A DNA stretch of 35,802 bases from Opitutia bacterium (GTDB lineage Bacteria > Verrucomicrobiota > Verrucomicrobiia > Opitutales > Opitutaceae), in contig CANIJN010000022.1 of assembly GCA_947467625.1 (NCBI GenBank), positions 1 to 35,802 of the forward strand, given 5' to 3'. Made by a program: the position numbers and the translations under genes. Under the pieces are notes generated by a model. The model made no database searches. It was not told the DNA's origin and was given only the letters and a program-made list of their open reading frames with translations. Of this stretch, positions 24,121-33,343 are shown piece after piece; the stretch's first letter is position 1; every line of letters starts with the position of its first letter.

Positions 24121-25005
24121 ATGTCCACACCCATCGCCACGATCCTCACGCACCCCGGCAGTGCCCACAAAGACGAATTCCTCGCGTGCTCTGTCCTAAT
24201 CGCGCTCCACCCCGCGCCGATCGTTCGCCGCGAGCCGTCGCCCGCCGACCTTGCCGATCCCGCCACCGCCGTCGTCGACGTCGGGCACCAGCACGCCCCC
24301 GAGCTCAATAATTTCGACCATCATCAGCTGCCCAAGGATCACCCTCCCACCTGCTCCCTCTCGCTCGTCCTCCAACATCTCGGACTCTACGAAGACGCCC
24401 GCCAATTCTGCGACTGGCTCGAAACCGCCGAGTGGTTCGATTGCCGCGGGCCCCTCACCACCGCCAAACGGCTCGACGTGTCGCCCGGCGCCCTCGCGAA
24501 ACTCATCTCACCGATCGACATTACTCTCCTGCGTCGCTTCGCGCTCGCGCCCCGTCTCGAGCCCGGCCAGCCACTCTGGGAAATCATGCGCATGATCGGC
24601 GAGGACTTGCTCGATTACGTCAAGTCCCTCCGCGCCCGCCTCGATTTCATCGGCGAACACGCGGAGATTTGGACCATCGATCTCGCCGGCACACCCGCCA
24701 AAATCCTCTTTCTCCCGCGCACCGATCCGCTGCCTGACGATCCGTCGATGGGCATCGATCGCTACATCGAAAATCGCGGCCTTGCCGACGACGTCGTCGG
24801 CACCGTGAGCCCCGATCGCCGCAGCACCGGTTACGGCCTTTCACGTTATCGGGACAGCGCGCGTCTCGATTTCACCCGCATCGCTGACCAACCCGGTATC
24901 CATTTCGCCCACGCCCGCGGCTTCGTCGCCAAGACTTCGGCGACCGACCTCACGCTGCTCAAACAATTCCTCTCCCTCTCGGGCGTCGCACCGACAATCC
25001 CTTGA
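24121..25005 (+). CDS. MYG1/GAMP-family DHH-like metal-dependent hydrolase
   Basis: A 294-residue protein resembling the MYG1 (UPF0160) family, related in fold to DHH phosphoesterases. Visible family blocks are [20 protein letters not shown] near the N-terminus, [14 protein letters not shown] with a likely metal-binding Asp (D53), and [14 protein letters not shown] with Asp-His-His at 66-68; late in the protein come [13 protein letters not shown] and [13 protein letters not shown]. Eukaryotic MYG1 has been reported as a 3'-5' RNA exonuclease of mitochondria and nucleolus; the bacterial role is not established. A longer frame begins at 24004, but the extra residues are not family-like and ATG 24121 fits the THPG start. 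trhO follows at once. Confidence 0.8.
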   Translation: MSTPIATILTHPGSAHKDEFLACSVLIALHPAPIVRREPSPADLADPATAVVDVGHQHAPELNNFDHHQLPKDHPPTCSLSLVLQHLGLYEDARQFCDWLETAEWFDCRGPLTTAKRLDVSPGALAKLISPIDITLLRRFALAPRLEPGQPLWEIMRMIGEDLLDYVKSLRARLDFIGEHAEIWTIDLAGTPAKILFLPRTDPLPDDPSMGIDRYIENRGLADDVVGTVSPDRRSTGYGLSRYRDSARLDFTRIADQPGIHFAHARGFVAKTSATDLTLLKQFLSLSGVAPTIP

Positions 25006-25052
25006 GTTTTCCCTCCGCTCTTGTCTCGTCTCCGGTTGCGCCGCCATCGCCC

Positions 25053-25874
25053 ATGTCCGCCTTCATCAATATCTCGACCTACAAGTTCGCCCCCCTCGAC
25101 GATCTCCCCTCGTGGCGTGAGCGGCTGCAACAGATCAGTCGCGCCCGCCGATTACGCGGCACCATTCTCCTGAGCCCCGAGGGCATCAACCTTTTCGTAG
25201 CCGGAACACGCGAAGACATCGACGCCCTCCTCGTCGAACTGCGCTCGATCCCCGGCCTCGAGGATCTCACTCCGAAGGAAAGCCTCAGCGCTGAACAGCC
25301 TTTCAATCGGATGCTAGTGAAGATCAAAAAGGAAATCATCGCCTTCGGGGTCGAGGGGATCGATCCGGCTCGCCGCCCCACGGCCAAACTAACCGCACAC
25401 ACCCTCAAGCAGTGGCTCGACGAGGGCCGCCCGATCACACTGCTCGACACGCGCAACGACTACGAAATCCGCATGGGCTCATTTCACGGGGCGATCTCGG
25501 CGCACATCGACCACTTCCGTGAGTTTCCCGACGCGGTCGCCCGTCTCCCGGAGGAAATGAAAGAGCGGCCCCTCGTGATGTTTTGCACCGGTGGCATCCG
25601 CTGCGAAAAGGCCGGACCTTTTATGGAGCGGGCCGGCTTCAAACACGTCCACCAACTGGACGGCGGCATCCTCAAATATTTTGAGGAGTGCGGCGGTGCC
25701 CACTACGACGGCGAGTGCTTCGTGTTCGATCGTCGCGTCTGCGTGGACCCCTCGCTGCGCGAGACAAACTCCAAACTCTGTTTCAACTGCCAGATGCCCC
25801 TCACCGAGGCCGAACAACGCGATCCTCGCTACGTGCCAGACATCAGCTGTCCGCACTGTTTCAAAGCACCCTAG
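25053..25874 (+). CDS. trhO: tRNA uridine(34) hydroxylase, rhodanese-type
   Basis: TrhO (YceA) hydroxylates U34 of certain tRNAs to 5-hydroxyuridine, dependent on oxygen. The 273-residue protein has an N-terminal ferredoxin-like domain ([37 protein letters not shown]), a rhodanese domain with [19 protein letters not shown] and the active-site loop [15 protein letters not shown] (C178), and a C-terminal cysteine-rich tail (CFNCQMPL and SCPHC) of likely metal-binding type. ATG 25053 starts just before the conserved domain. An in-frame TTG at 25002 would overlap the previous stop (TTGA) but adds only a low-complexity Ser/Pro stretch, so it is less likely. Confidence 0.92.
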   Translation: MSAFINISTYKFAPLDDLPSWRERLQQISRARRLRGTILLSPEGINLFVAGTREDIDALLVELRSIPGLEDLTPKESLSAEQPFNRMLVKIKKEIIAFGVEGIDPARRPTAKLTAHTLKQWLDEGRPITLLDTRNDYEIRMGSFHGAISAHIDHFREFPDAVARLPEEMKERPLVMFCTGGIRCEKAGPFMERAGFKHVHQLDGGILKYFEECGGAHYDGECFVFDRRVCVDPSLRETNSKLCFNCQMPLTEAEQRDPRYVPDISCPHCFKAP

Positions 25875-25998
25875 CCGCCGACCGGCGATCGGGGGCGCGT
25901 CGCGCGAATGGCCGGACCCTCATCCCGGACCGGCCGGGCCTCCTCGGTCCTGCGCAAAAAAACTGGCCACCGCTGCCGCTCCCCGCTCCTTTGTCCGC

Positions 25999-27147
25999 GT
26001 GCCTGCCGAGCCCGCCTCCCCTTTTCTCAATCCCACGCAGCGTCGCCTCGCCGCCTTCGCACTCACGTTTCTCTCCCTGCTCGGCATCTTCGCCTTGCTG
26101 ATCGGTGCGGTCATGTTGCTCGGTCAACTCGTCGGCTTCTTCTCCAGCGTGATCTGGCCTTTGGCTGTGGCCGGCGTGCTCGCACTGATTCTCCGCCCCG
26201 TCGTCGAACTGGCCGAGCAGCGCCTCCGCCTGCGCCGCACGTCCGCGGTCGTGCTGCTCTACGGTATCTTTGTCCTCTGCGTTAGCGGCGCACTGGTATT
26301 CATTTTTCCGCCAGTGATCGAGCAGGCGATCACCTTTATTGCCAACCTGTCGGACTATTGGGCGCGAGCGTCCGTCTACGTGCAGGATCATTATCCGCAG
26401 TGGATGGAATTTTCGAAACGCCAGCTTGCTAACCCTACCATCCAGAAAATTGCCGATTCACTCAGCGCCGAGGTCACGGGCGTGGCTGCCCTCGCGGTCC
26501 CCTCGCTCAAGGCCGCCGGCGGCGGTGCCCTCGGCGTCTTCGCCTTCTTCACTCACTTGGCCATCGTGCCGGTTTATTTATTTTTCTTTCTCCTCACCCG
26601 AGGCGAGCCCACCGGGAAGCTCGGCGATCACCTGCCCTTCCTGAGCCCTGACTTGCGCGCCGATGTCGTGTTTCTCATCCGTGAATTCGTGATCATCATC
26701 GAATCCTTTTTTCGCGGTCAGATGCTCATCGGCTTTATCCTCGGCGTGCTCCTCTCGATCGGCTTCACACTCGTCGGCCTGAAATTTGGTCTCCTCATCG
26801 GACTCGTCCTGGGGGCCCTCAACATCGTCCCCTACCTCGGCACGATCATCGGCCTTGCGACGGTCGTACCGCTGGCATTTTTCCAACCCGGCGGCGGCTG
26901 GCAACTGCTGGGGCTCGTCTTGCTCGTGAAGACCGTCGTCCAACTCATCGAGAGTTGGGTCATCACCCCGAAGGTGATGGGCGAACGCACCGGTCTTCAC
27001 CCCGTCACCATTATCGTCGCGATTTTCTTTTGGGGCACCGCTTTCGGCGGCGTACTCGGCATGCTCCTCGCCATTCCGCTCACCGCGTTCTTCGTGACGG
27101 CGTGGCGCCTCGCCAAACAGAAATATTTCGCCGCGCCTCATGTCTGA
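25999..27147 (+). CDS. AI-2E family transporter (multi-span membrane protein)
   Basis: A 382-residue inner-membrane protein of the AI-2E/PerM exporter family. Hydrophobic segments include LTFLSLLGIFALLIGAVMLL, SVIWPLAVAGVLALILRPVV, TSAVVLLYGIFVLCVSGALV and VPVYLFFFLL, then the family's conserved C-terminal blocks FFRGQMLIGFILGVLLSIGF, LGALNIVPYLGTIIGLA, LLVKTVVQLIESWVITPKVM with GERTGLHPV, and GGVLGMLLAIPL. Substrate is unknown; the family name comes from one member linked to autoinducer-2, and others move ions. The start is GTG at 25999; upstream codons in this frame run through trhO and carry no ATG nearby. The 3' end overlaps the zinc-ribbon gene by 8 bp. Confidence 0.9.
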   Translation: MPAEPASPFLNPTQRRLAAFALTFLSLLGIFALLIGAVMLLGQLVGFFSSVIWPLAVAGVLALILRPVVELAEQRLRLRRTSAVVLLYGIFVLCVSGALVFIFPPVIEQAITFIANLSDYWARASVYVQDHYPQWMEFSKRQLANPTIQKIADSLSAEVTGVAALAVPSLKAAGGGALGVFAFFTHLAIVPVYLFFFLLTRGEPTGKLGDHLPFLSPDLRADVVFLIREFVIIIESFFRGQMLIGFILGVLLSIGFTLVGLKFGLLIGLVLGALNIVPYLGTIIGLATVVPLAFFQPGGGWQLLGLVLLVKTVVQLIESWVITPKVMGERTGLHPVTIIVAIFFWGTAFGGVLGMLLAIPLTAFFVTAWRLAKQKYFAAPHV

Positions 27148-27424
27148 GCCACCGCCCCCCGACGAATGTGCCCACTGCGGCACGAGCCTCCGCCGCCACG
27201 CGCGCGCCTGCCCCGAGTGCGGCGCTGATGAGCGCACGGGCTGGCGCGAATCCTCCGACACCGTTTACGACGGCCTCGACCTGCCCGACTCGGCCTACGC
27301 CGACGACAACGCCTCCGAGCAGTCACGCCGCCCCACGCTGCGCGCGGGCATCGCGTGGTATTGGTATGTCGTCGCCGCGCTCCTCGTCGCCAGTCTCGTG
27401 CTCGGCATCGTGCGCTTCCATTGA
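27140..27424 (+). CDS. Small zinc-ribbon membrane protein
   Basis: A 94-residue protein with an N-terminal zinc ribbon (CAHCGTSL then CPECGADE, four cysteines at about 10, 13, 26 and 29), an acidic linker and one C-terminal membrane helix (YWYVVAALLVASLVLGIV). This architecture is common in Verrucomicrobiota operons but has no assigned function. It overlaps the AI-2E transporter gene by 8 bp and the next gene by 1 bp (TGATG), so all three are translated together. Confidence 0.8.
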   Translation: MSEPPPPDECAHCGTSLRRHARACPECGADERTGWRESSDTVYDGLDLPDSAYADDNASEQSRRPTLRAGIAWYWYVVAALLVASLVLGIVRFH

Positions 27425-28419
27425 TGGCTAATCCTTGGGAAATTATTTTCCGCAAAGGCGTCCACCTCCCGCAAATCGGCTGGTCCCTCGATGCCCAATC
27501 CCGCGTCGCACGCTCCTTCATCTCGCACGCTCACTCCGACCATGTGGCGAGCCATCCCGAGGTCCTCTGCACGCCCGCCACCGCCCGTTTTCTCCACGCG
27601 CGCATCCCCGGCCAGCGCCTGATCCACGAACTCCCGTTCGGCCGTCCCCTCGAACTCGAGTTCGGCGTGACCGCCACCCTCTACCCCGCCGGTCATATTC
27701 TCGGTTCCGCGCAAATCCATCTCTCCTCCGCCGACCACGGCTCGCTGCTCTACACGGGCGATTTCAAGCTGCGCCCCGGCCTCGCAGCCGAACCTTGCGC
27801 CACTCCACGCGCGGACACCCTGATCATGGAAACGACGTTTGGCCTCCCGCGTTACGTCATGCCGCCGGAGTCCACAGTCATCGCGCAGATCATCGCGTTT
27901 TGTCAGCAGACCGTCGCCGACGGCGCGACGCCCGCGCTCCTCTGCTACAGCCTCGGCAAGAGTCAGGAAGTCCTCCGTGCCCTCGCGACCGCCGGTCTCC
28001 CGATCATGCTACACGCCGAGACCCTCCGCCTCACGCGCGTCTATGAAAAACTCGGAATGGCCTTTCCTCCCTTCCGCGAGTTCGACGGCCGCGAGGTCGC
28101 TGGCCACATCGTCATTTGTCCCGCGCATTCGTCCGGCCTACTCAGTCGTATTCCCTCCGTCCGCACCGCCGTCATCACCGGCTGGGCGCTCGATCCGTCC
28201 ACGATTCACCGCAGCCGCTGCACCGCAGCATTCCCGCTTTCCGACCACGCCGATTACCCGAGTCTGCTCACGTTCGTCGAGCTCGTGCAACCCAAGCGCG
28301 TGCTCACCTTGCACGGTTTCGCCCGTGAATTCGCCGCCACGCTTCGCCAACGCGGCGTCGACGCCCTCGCCCTCGGTCACGCCAACCAACTCGATCTTTT
28401 CGCGCCACCCCCGACCTAA
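27424..28419 (+). CDS. Beta-CASP metallo-beta-lactamase exonuclease-like protein
   Basis: A 331-residue nuclease-like protein. The metal motif FISHAHSDHVAS gives the H-x-H-x-D-H cluster near residues 37-42, followed by AGHILGSAQIHL, LLYTGDFKLRPG (metal-ligand Asp) and LIMETTFGLPRY, typical of beta-CASP members. The C-terminus has VITGWALDPSTIHRSRC and FPLSDHADYPSLLTFVE (motif C His), closest to the mRNA-3'-end-processing-factor-like or ligase-associated exonuclease group. In many bacteria that group sits beside an ATP-dependent DNA ligase, but none is here. ATG 27424 overlaps the previous stop codon by one base. Confidence 0.85.
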   Translation: MANPWEIIFRKGVHLPQIGWSLDAQSRVARSFISHAHSDHVASHPEVLCTPATARFLHARIPGQRLIHELPFGRPLELEFGVTATLYPAGHILGSAQIHLSSADHGSLLYTGDFKLRPGLAAEPCATPRADTLIMETTFGLPRYVMPPESTVIAQIIAFCQQTVADGATPALLCYSLGKSQEVLRALATAGLPIMLHAETLRLTRVYEKLGMAFPPFREFDGREVAGHIVICPAHSSGLLSRIPSVRTAVITGWALDPSTIHRSRCTAAFPLSDHADYPSLLTFVELVQPKRVLTLHGFAREFAATLRQRGVDALALGHANQLDLFAPPPT

Positions 28420-28822
28420 ATTCTCCACCCCGTCAAAGGTCGGCTACCGCGTCTAGCCCGTCCGCCACTCGCCCCACGATCCGATGGCTGAGTGCGAAAA
28501 ACCCGCCGTCCGCCTCGGTTTTGCGGTCATCCTGACTCACCCGGATTTCCGGCCCCGCAACCGGGCGCGAAAAAAGGGTCACCGGTAAGTTTTCCCGAGT
28601 GCCAACTTCAAAGCGTGCGAGATTTTGATTAATGGCGTCGAGGCGCATGAGTTAGAGGTGTAGCCCACGAGATTTCCGTCCGCCGATAACCTACCAATAC
28701 ACCCTACGAATCCTCAGCCGGCCCGCGCGTCAGCCTACCTCGCGCCCGACCCGCTCTCCGCAAAAACTCCCCCAATTCTGCATCGCCCTCTCCCGTCCGA
28801 TCATTTTCTGTCCGCCCACGCC
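28420..28822. other. 403-bp gap with one minus-strand small ORF
   Basis: Between two plus-strand genes there is no plus-strand coding signal. The only candidate is the 71-codon minus-strand ORF at 28433-28648. The remainder (28649-28822) is C-rich and probably holds the promoter of the DUF3108-like gene; no clear -35/-10 pair, terminator or RNA gene was seen. Confidence 0.5.
28433..28648 (-). CDS. Possible small protein, 71 residues, unknown
   Basis: An ATG-initiated minus-strand ORF, alone in a 400-bp gap and pointing against its neighbours. The product reads as a plausible soluble protein (ENLPVTLFSRPVAGPEIRVS then ADGGFFALSHRIVGRVADGL), with balanced composition, unlike the Arg/Pro-rich shadow frames elsewhere. 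No signal peptide, membrane helix or known motif is visible and no Shine-Dalgarno precedes it. It ends 13 bp from the stop of the converging exonuclease gene. It may be a real conserved hypothetical or chance. Confidence 0.4.
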   Translation of the reverse strand: MRLDAINQNLARFEVGTRENLPVTLFSRPVAGPEIRVSQDDRKTEADGGFFALSHRIVGRVADGLDAVADL

Positions 28823-29608
28823 ATGCGCCAGATTTTCGCCCTGCTCCTGCTCGCCGCCTTGCCCGCCGCCATGGCCGAGCTCCCGCTGCGCGACGGCGAG
28901 GCCTTCACCTTTAAGATCTCGTGGGCCATCCTCCCCGGTGCCGGCGAAATCAAAATCTCCGCCACCACCGACACGTCCGGCCCGGTCCCCCGCCTCGTGG
29001 TCTCAACCACGACTCGCACCCGCGGCCTCGCCCGCGCGCTGCTCCCTTTCGACGCCCAGGCCGATTCATTTTTTGACCAAAGCACCGGCCGTCTCATCGC
29101 ACTCACCGAATCCAGTGAGCAGCGAAACAAGCAAGCCGCTCACTCCGTCACGTTCGACTACCCTGCGGCCCAAGCGCTCTACACCCGCACTCATCCCACG
29201 GAGCAAACCTGTCCGCTCGCGCTGCCCGCCGGTGATCCGGTGGATCTGATTACGTGCCTCGTGCAAACGCGGCTGTGGACTCTCCAGCCCGGCCAGCAAC
29301 AAGACGCCCTCGTGCTTTTCGACAGCGATTTTTACGAACTCACGATTCACGCCACTCGCTACGAAGAAGTCCGCACCTCGCTCGGCACGTTCCAAACGCT
29401 GGTGCTGGAACCGCGGATGGAAAAGACGCCGCCCAAGGGCATGTTCAAAAAAGGCTCCACGGTCCGCGTCTGGATTTCGCAGGACGAACGCCGGTTGCCC
29501 GTAAAATTTGAAGTCGAATTTAAAATCGGCACAGGCGTCGCCACTCTCGCGCGCTACGACGCACCGCCCGCCGCCCCGACTACGGATGCGAAAAATCCTC
29601 GTCCTTAG
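28823..29608 (+). CDS. DUF3108-like exported protein
   Basis: A 261-residue protein with a signal peptide (MRQIFALLLLAALPAAMAEL). The body is beta-rich and matches the DUF3108 pattern to the eye: LPLRDGEAFTFKISWAILPG at the start, GEIKISATTDTSGP, QADSFFDQSTGRLIALTESS, VDLITCLVQTRLWTLQPGQQ in the middle, and FQTLVLEPRMEKTPPKGMFK with RVWISQDERRLPVKFEVEFK at the end. Members are periplasmic or outer-membrane-facing and of unknown function. It overlaps the GT9 glycosyltransferase gene by 23 bp, hinting at an envelope role. Confidence 0.82.
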   Translation: MRQIFALLLLAALPAAMAELPLRDGEAFTFKISWAILPGAGEIKISATTDTSGPVPRLVVSTTTRTRGLARALLPFDAQADSFFDQSTGRLIALTESSEQRNKQAAHSVTFDYPAAQALYTRTHPTEQTCPLALPAGDPVDLITCLVQTRLWTLQPGQQQDALVLFDSDFYELTIHATRYEEVRTSLGTFQTLVLEPRMEKTPPKGMFKKGSTVRVWISQDERRLPVKFEVEFKIGTGVATLARYDAPPAAPTTDAKNPRP

Positions 29609-30464
29609 AGGCGGCGCCCTCGGCGATTTTATCGTCACCCTGCCCGCGCTCGCCCTGCTACGCCAACGCTGGCCCGCCGCGCACATCGAACTCGCCGGCA
29701 ACGCCACCGCCGCCGCCCTCGGCATTCATACCGGCCTGATCGACCGCGCCCACTCCCAGCACGAGGCCCGCTGGAGCGCCCTCTACGGCAGCGATCCGCT
29801 GCCGAGCGCGTTCGCCGAATACCTCGCCACGTTCGACCTCGTCCTGAATTTTTGGCCCGACCCCAGCGAAACGCTCGCCAACCATTTCGCCCATCTTTCT
29901 ACCCCTATTTTTCGGTCCTCCTCCGCGCTCCCCATCCGCGCTCCTGCCGCCGCCCATTATTGCGAGCCGCTCCGCACCCTCGGCCTCACCTCCGAAACCT
30001 CATTTCATCTTCTCGCCGAATCATCACTCAACCCGCACCTCATCGCCCTCCACCCCGGTAGCGGCTCTCCGCAAAAAAACTGGCCGCTCTCTCGCTGGAT
30101 AGAGCTCTGCCGCTGGCTCCACGCTGACCACCATGCCGAACTCCTCATCATCACCGGCGAAGCCGACGGCCCCGCCGCCACGGCCCTCGCTCCATTCGGC
30201 ACGTCCGCACACCAACTCCCGCTTGCCCAACTCGTCGCGCGTCTCACCGAGTGCAGCCGCTTCCTCGGCCACGACTCCGGCATCAGCCACCTCGCGGCCG
30301 CCTGCGGCGTCCCCAGCGTCCTCCTCTTCGGTCCCACCGATCCCGCCCTGTGGGCACCACCTGCGCCGCACGTTACCGTGATTCGTCGCGGGCCGAGTCT
30401 CGCCGAGATTTCGCTCGCCGACGTTCAAGCCGCGCTTCGTCCTCAACTCACGGTTCGAAAATAA
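29586..30464 (+). CDS. Glycosyltransferase family 9 (heptosyltransferase-like)
   Basis: A 292-residue cytoplasmic GT-B glycosyltransferase of the LPS core heptosyltransferase type. N-terminal ILVLRGGALGDFIVTLPALA is diagnostic. The C-terminal domain has LIALHPGSGSPQKNWPLSRW (donor-binding GSG..K.W), LLIITGEADGP, and FLGHDSGISHLAAACGVPSV then LLFGPTDPALWAP, the conserved D-G-x-x-H-L-A block and GPTDP. It is somewhat shorter than typical WaaC/WaaF (about 320-350). ADP-heptose as donor is the family expectation, not shown. ATG 29586 is chosen since it begins exactly at the family's start; the gene overlaps the DUF3108-like gene by 23 bp. Confidence 0.88.
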   Translation: MRKILVLRGGALGDFIVTLPALALLRQRWPAAHIELAGNATAAALGIHTGLIDRAHSQHEARWSALYGSDPLPSAFAEYLATFDLVLNFWPDPSETLANHFAHLSTPIFRSSSALPIRAPAAAHYCEPLRTLGLTSETSFHLLAESSLNPHLIALHPGSGSPQKNWPLSRWIELCRWLHADHHAELLIITGEADGPAATALAPFGTSAHQLPLAQLVARLTECSRFLGHDSGISHLAAACGVPSVLLFGPTDPALWAPPAPHVTVIRRGPSLAEISLADVQAALRPQLTVRK

Positions 30465-30600
30465 AGCGCCACGGCTTCGCCGCCCACACCGACCCCGCAT
30501 CGTCGCCCCCGAAGCGCGGCCCCACGGTCAGACTCTTCGCCTGCAATTCTTTCGCTTTAATTATCCGCGCCAAGCCTCTTTGCTCCGGCCCAAACGTATC

Positions 30601-32016
30601 GTGAAAGCAACCACCGCGCGCGCCGCCGCCGTCCAACATAAGGCCGATCTCCTTCGTTCCCTCCGCCTGTGCACGGCCGAAGGCATTATGGCCATGCCCC
30701 TTGTGACGATGTCGCTGCCGGTCAATGTTTTCATGACGGCCCTCGTAGCCAAGGCCTACCCGCTCCCGAAAACTACCATCGGCCTGATCTGCTCGCTCCC
30801 GTTTTTCGGCAACTTCCTGCAAATTTTCGCCGCCCCGTTTCTCGCGCGCTGGAAGCCCCCCAAGACCATCTCCGTCCTCGCCGCCTCTCTGCACCTCATC
30901 ACGTGGGCCGCCGCCGGAGTCTTCCTGCCCTTCGTCCCCCGCGATAATCCCGCCGTCGCCGGCCAGTGCTTCATCGTCTGGTTCCTCCTCTCCAGCTGCT
31001 TTGCCGCCATCGCTGGAGTTTCGTGGAACGCGTGGATCCAGGAGTGGGTGCCGGCCCGCCTGCGCGGCAAATATTTCGGGCGCCGCAACGGCACGCTCCA
31101 GATCTCGACGCTCACGTTTCTCCTCCTGGCAGGCTGGGCCCTCGCCCAATGGAACTACGCGATTCCCGTTTTCCAGGTGATCATCGCCGCCGCCGTCCTC
31201 ATGCGCGCTTTTTCGCTGCGCTGGCAGTGGCAAAGCCCCACCCTCGCCCGCCGGAAAGCTGCCATAGTCGCTCTCCCCTTGCCTGACCAAATCAGAGTCG
31301 TCGCGGGATCCCGCGCTTTTTTGCTCTTCATTGCGTTCGGCGCCGCTTGGTCCTTCGCGGCCAACTGCTTCGGTCCATTCTACCATGTGTTCATGTTCGA
31401 GGAGCTTGATTTTTCTGCCTTCGATGTCGGCGTCCTTGCCACCCTCGCTCAGCTCGGCGGCGCGCTCTCATTGCCCGCGTGGGGTAAACTCCTCGACCGA
31501 TACGGTAACAAACCGGTGATGATCCTCTCCTTGATCCTTTGGCAGGCGCAAAATCTCACGTGGAGTGTCCTCACACCGGACAACCGCGGGCTCCTCTACG
31601 CCATGTGGGTCTGGGGCGGCGTCACCAGCGCCGGCTTTATCCTCGGTCAATTTATCATTTTGCTGCGCCTCATCCCCGTCGAGGCCAAAAACCTCGCGAT
31701 TGGTATCCACCTCGCCATCACGTCCCTCGTCGCCGCCATCGCCCCGATCACCGGCGGCTGGATTCTCACCCACGCGCTGGTCCGCTGGAGCGATCCACTC
31801 GCCGTCTACCACGCTTGCTTCCTGCTGCAACCGGTCCTCGCGCTTGCCGGCTGCCTGCTGCTGCGCCGCGTCCATGAACCTCAGGCCAGTTCGCTCACCA
31901 TGGTCTTCGGCGCGATGCGCAATATCCGCACGCTCAGTGGCGTCCTCGGGCTCAGTTTCCTCACCAACTACATTTTCTTCAAAGCCGAGAAAAGGCCCCC
32001 CGCCACCTCTCCATGA
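30601..32016 (+). CDS. Major facilitator superfamily permease
   Basis: A 471-residue membrane transporter with about twelve hydrophobic segments, e.g. FFGNFLQIFAAPFLARW, FIVWFLLSSCFAAIAGVSW, LTFLLLAGWALAQW, FLLFIAFGAAWSFAANC, AAIAPITGGWILTHALV and LLQPVLALAGCLLL. A loop RLRGKYFGRRNGTLQ between segments resembles the MFS motif-A type basic loop. The substrate is not readable. Its stop codon overlaps the ATG of a PfkB kinase (ATGA), which suggests the imported substrate may be phosphorylated by that kinase. The start is GTG at 30601; an in-frame TTG at 30580 would add seven residues, and neither has a visible Shine-Dalgarno. Confidence 0.85.
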   Translation: MKATTARAAAVQHKADLLRSLRLCTAEGIMAMPLVTMSLPVNVFMTALVAKAYPLPKTTIGLICSLPFFGNFLQIFAAPFLARWKPPKTISVLAASLHLITWAAAGVFLPFVPRDNPAVAGQCFIVWFLLSSCFAAIAGVSWNAWIQEWVPARLRGKYFGRRNGTLQISTLTFLLLAGWALAQWNYAIPVFQVIIAAAVLMRAFSLRWQWQSPTLARRKAAIVALPLPDQIRVVAGSRAFLLFIAFGAAWSFAANCFGPFYHVFMFEELDFSAFDVGVLATLAQLGGALSLPAWGKLLDRYGNKPVMILSLILWQAQNLTWSVLTPDNRGLLYAMWVWGGVTSAGFILGQFIILLRLIPVEAKNLAIGIHLAITSLVAAIAPITGGWILTHALVRWSDPLAVYHACFLLQPVLALAGCLLLRRVHEPQASSLTMVFGAMRNIRTLSGVLGLSFLTNYIFFKAEKRPPATSP

Positions 32017-32936
32017 TACCGCCGAACCCCGCCGCGCCCCACATATTCACTCTCACCGGCAATCTGCTGGCCGAGCGTACGCTCAACTTCGATACGTGGA
32101 CGCCAGGCCAGACCCAGCGCGCCACCTCCGAAAGCTTCCAAGTAGGCGGCAAGGGCATCAACGTCGCCAAAATGCTGCGACGTCTCGGCGCTCCCTGCAC
32201 CGCCCTGTGTTTCAGTGGCGGTGCCACTGGCGCCGAATGCGAGTCCTGGCTCACCGCTCGCGGCATCGTCGCTCACGCCTTCGCGACCTCCACGCCCACC
32301 CGCACGGGCATCATCGTTCGCAGCGGCGGCTTCGCCGAGACGACGTTTCTCGGGCCGGACCGCGCGCCCGATGCCGCCGCCGTCGCCGCCTGCGCTGCGT
32401 TCCTCCAAGCCCAGCCCACCGGTTCCGTCCTCGCCGTCTGCGGCAGCCTGCCCGGGTGGGACTCCGCTGCGTTCGAACCGTTGCGCGCCGTCCTGCACCG
32501 TTGGCCAGAGCGCGGTCCGTTGATCGTGGACACCTATGGCCCCCCGCTCGCCTGGTTCGCCAACCAAAGCGTCTCCTTCATCCGCCTCAACCGCACCGAA
32601 TTCGTCTCCCTGTTTCCCCCGGCCGAGCAGAAACTCTCCGGCGGCGAACTGCTACAACTTGCCCGCGACCGCTTTCAGGCCCTGCGCTGGGTGGTTTCGG
32701 ACGGTGCCGCGCCGATCTGGTTGAGCGCCGATCACCACGCCCCCGAGACGATCCCGACACCCAACGTTCGCCAGGTCTCCCCTACAGGCTGCGGTGACGT
32801 CATGCTCGCGGGTGTCTTGCACGCCCGGTTCCATCGCGGATTGAGTTGGCGCGAGTCCGTCGTCGCTGCTCTGCCCGCGGCCGCCGCCAATGCCGCCCAC
32901 GCCGGTGTCGCCGAATTCCCCGAACCGATCAGCTAA
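32013..32936 (+). CDS. PfkB-family kinase, 1-phosphofructokinase/tagatose-6-phosphate kinase-like
   Basis: A 307-residue ribokinase-fold sugar kinase. The N-terminal [16 protein letters not shown] and [20 protein letters not shown] match the FruK/LacC subgroup (they carry GGKGxNVA). [17 protein letters not shown] corresponds to the family K-x-N-x-x-E segment, with Arg-Leu in place of the usual Lys-Pro. The catalytic motif is [14 protein letters not shown], with the base Asp. No PTS components occur nearby to make fructose-1-phosphate, so substrate is open. Its ATG overlaps the MFS stop codon (ATGA), strongly implying coupled expression with the transporter. Confidence 0.85.
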   Translation: MIPPNPAAPHIFTLTGNLLAERTLNFDTWTPGQTQRATSESFQVGGKGINVAKMLRRLGAPCTALCFSGGATGAECESWLTARGIVAHAFATSTPTRTGIIVRSGGFAETTFLGPDRAPDAAAVAACAAFLQAQPTGSVLAVCGSLPGWDSAAFEPLRAVLHRWPERGPLIVDTYGPPLAWFANQSVSFIRLNRTEFVSLFPPAEQKLSGGELLQLARDRFQALRWVVSDGAAPIWLSADHHAPETIPTPNVRQVSPTGCGDVMLAGVLHARFHRGLSWRESVVAALPAAAANAAHAGVAEFPEPIS

Positions 32937-33013
32937 AGCCCGCGAATTTTCCCGCTCCCGTAAATAATCCTTGCGTTCGCCTCTCTAAAAACGCTTTTTG
33001 TGCGGTTTTATTT

Positions 33014-33328
33014 ATGAAAGCCACCATCAAAACCCAAGGACAGCAGTTCACTGTTACCGAGGGCGACATCCTTATCGTCAACCGCTATCCCGGCACAGAA
33101 AAAGGCTCGACTGTAGAAATTACTGACGTGCTCGCCGCAGGCGAAGGCGAAGGTTACAAAGTCGGTACCCCGCGCATCGCTGGTGCCTCCGTCTCCGCCA
33201 AAATTCTCGAAAACAAACGCGGCGATAAAGTCATCGTGTTCAAGAAAAAGAAGCGCAAGGGCATGGAGCGTAAACGCGGCCATCGCCAAGAACTTTCCGT
33301 CATCAAGATCGAATCCATCAAAGCCTAA
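33014..33328 (+). CDS. rplU: 50S ribosomal protein L21
   Basis: L21 binds 23S rRNA in the large subunit. The 104-residue protein begins [20 protein letters not shown], the standard L21 start, and ends with the basic [20 protein letters not shown] followed by [10 protein letters not shown]. Length is normal. ATG 33014 is chosen; the frame is open upstream to 32846 but that segment is the kinase gene read in another frame. It is followed by rpmA with 15 bp between them, the conserved rplU-rpmA order. Confidence 0.97.
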   Translation: MKATIKTQGQQFTVTEGDILIVNRYPGTEKGSTVEITDVLAAGEGEGYKVGTPRIAGASVSAKILENKRGDKVIVFKKKKRKGMERKRGHRQELSVIKIESIKA

Positions 33329-33343
33329 CTAGGACCACCCACC

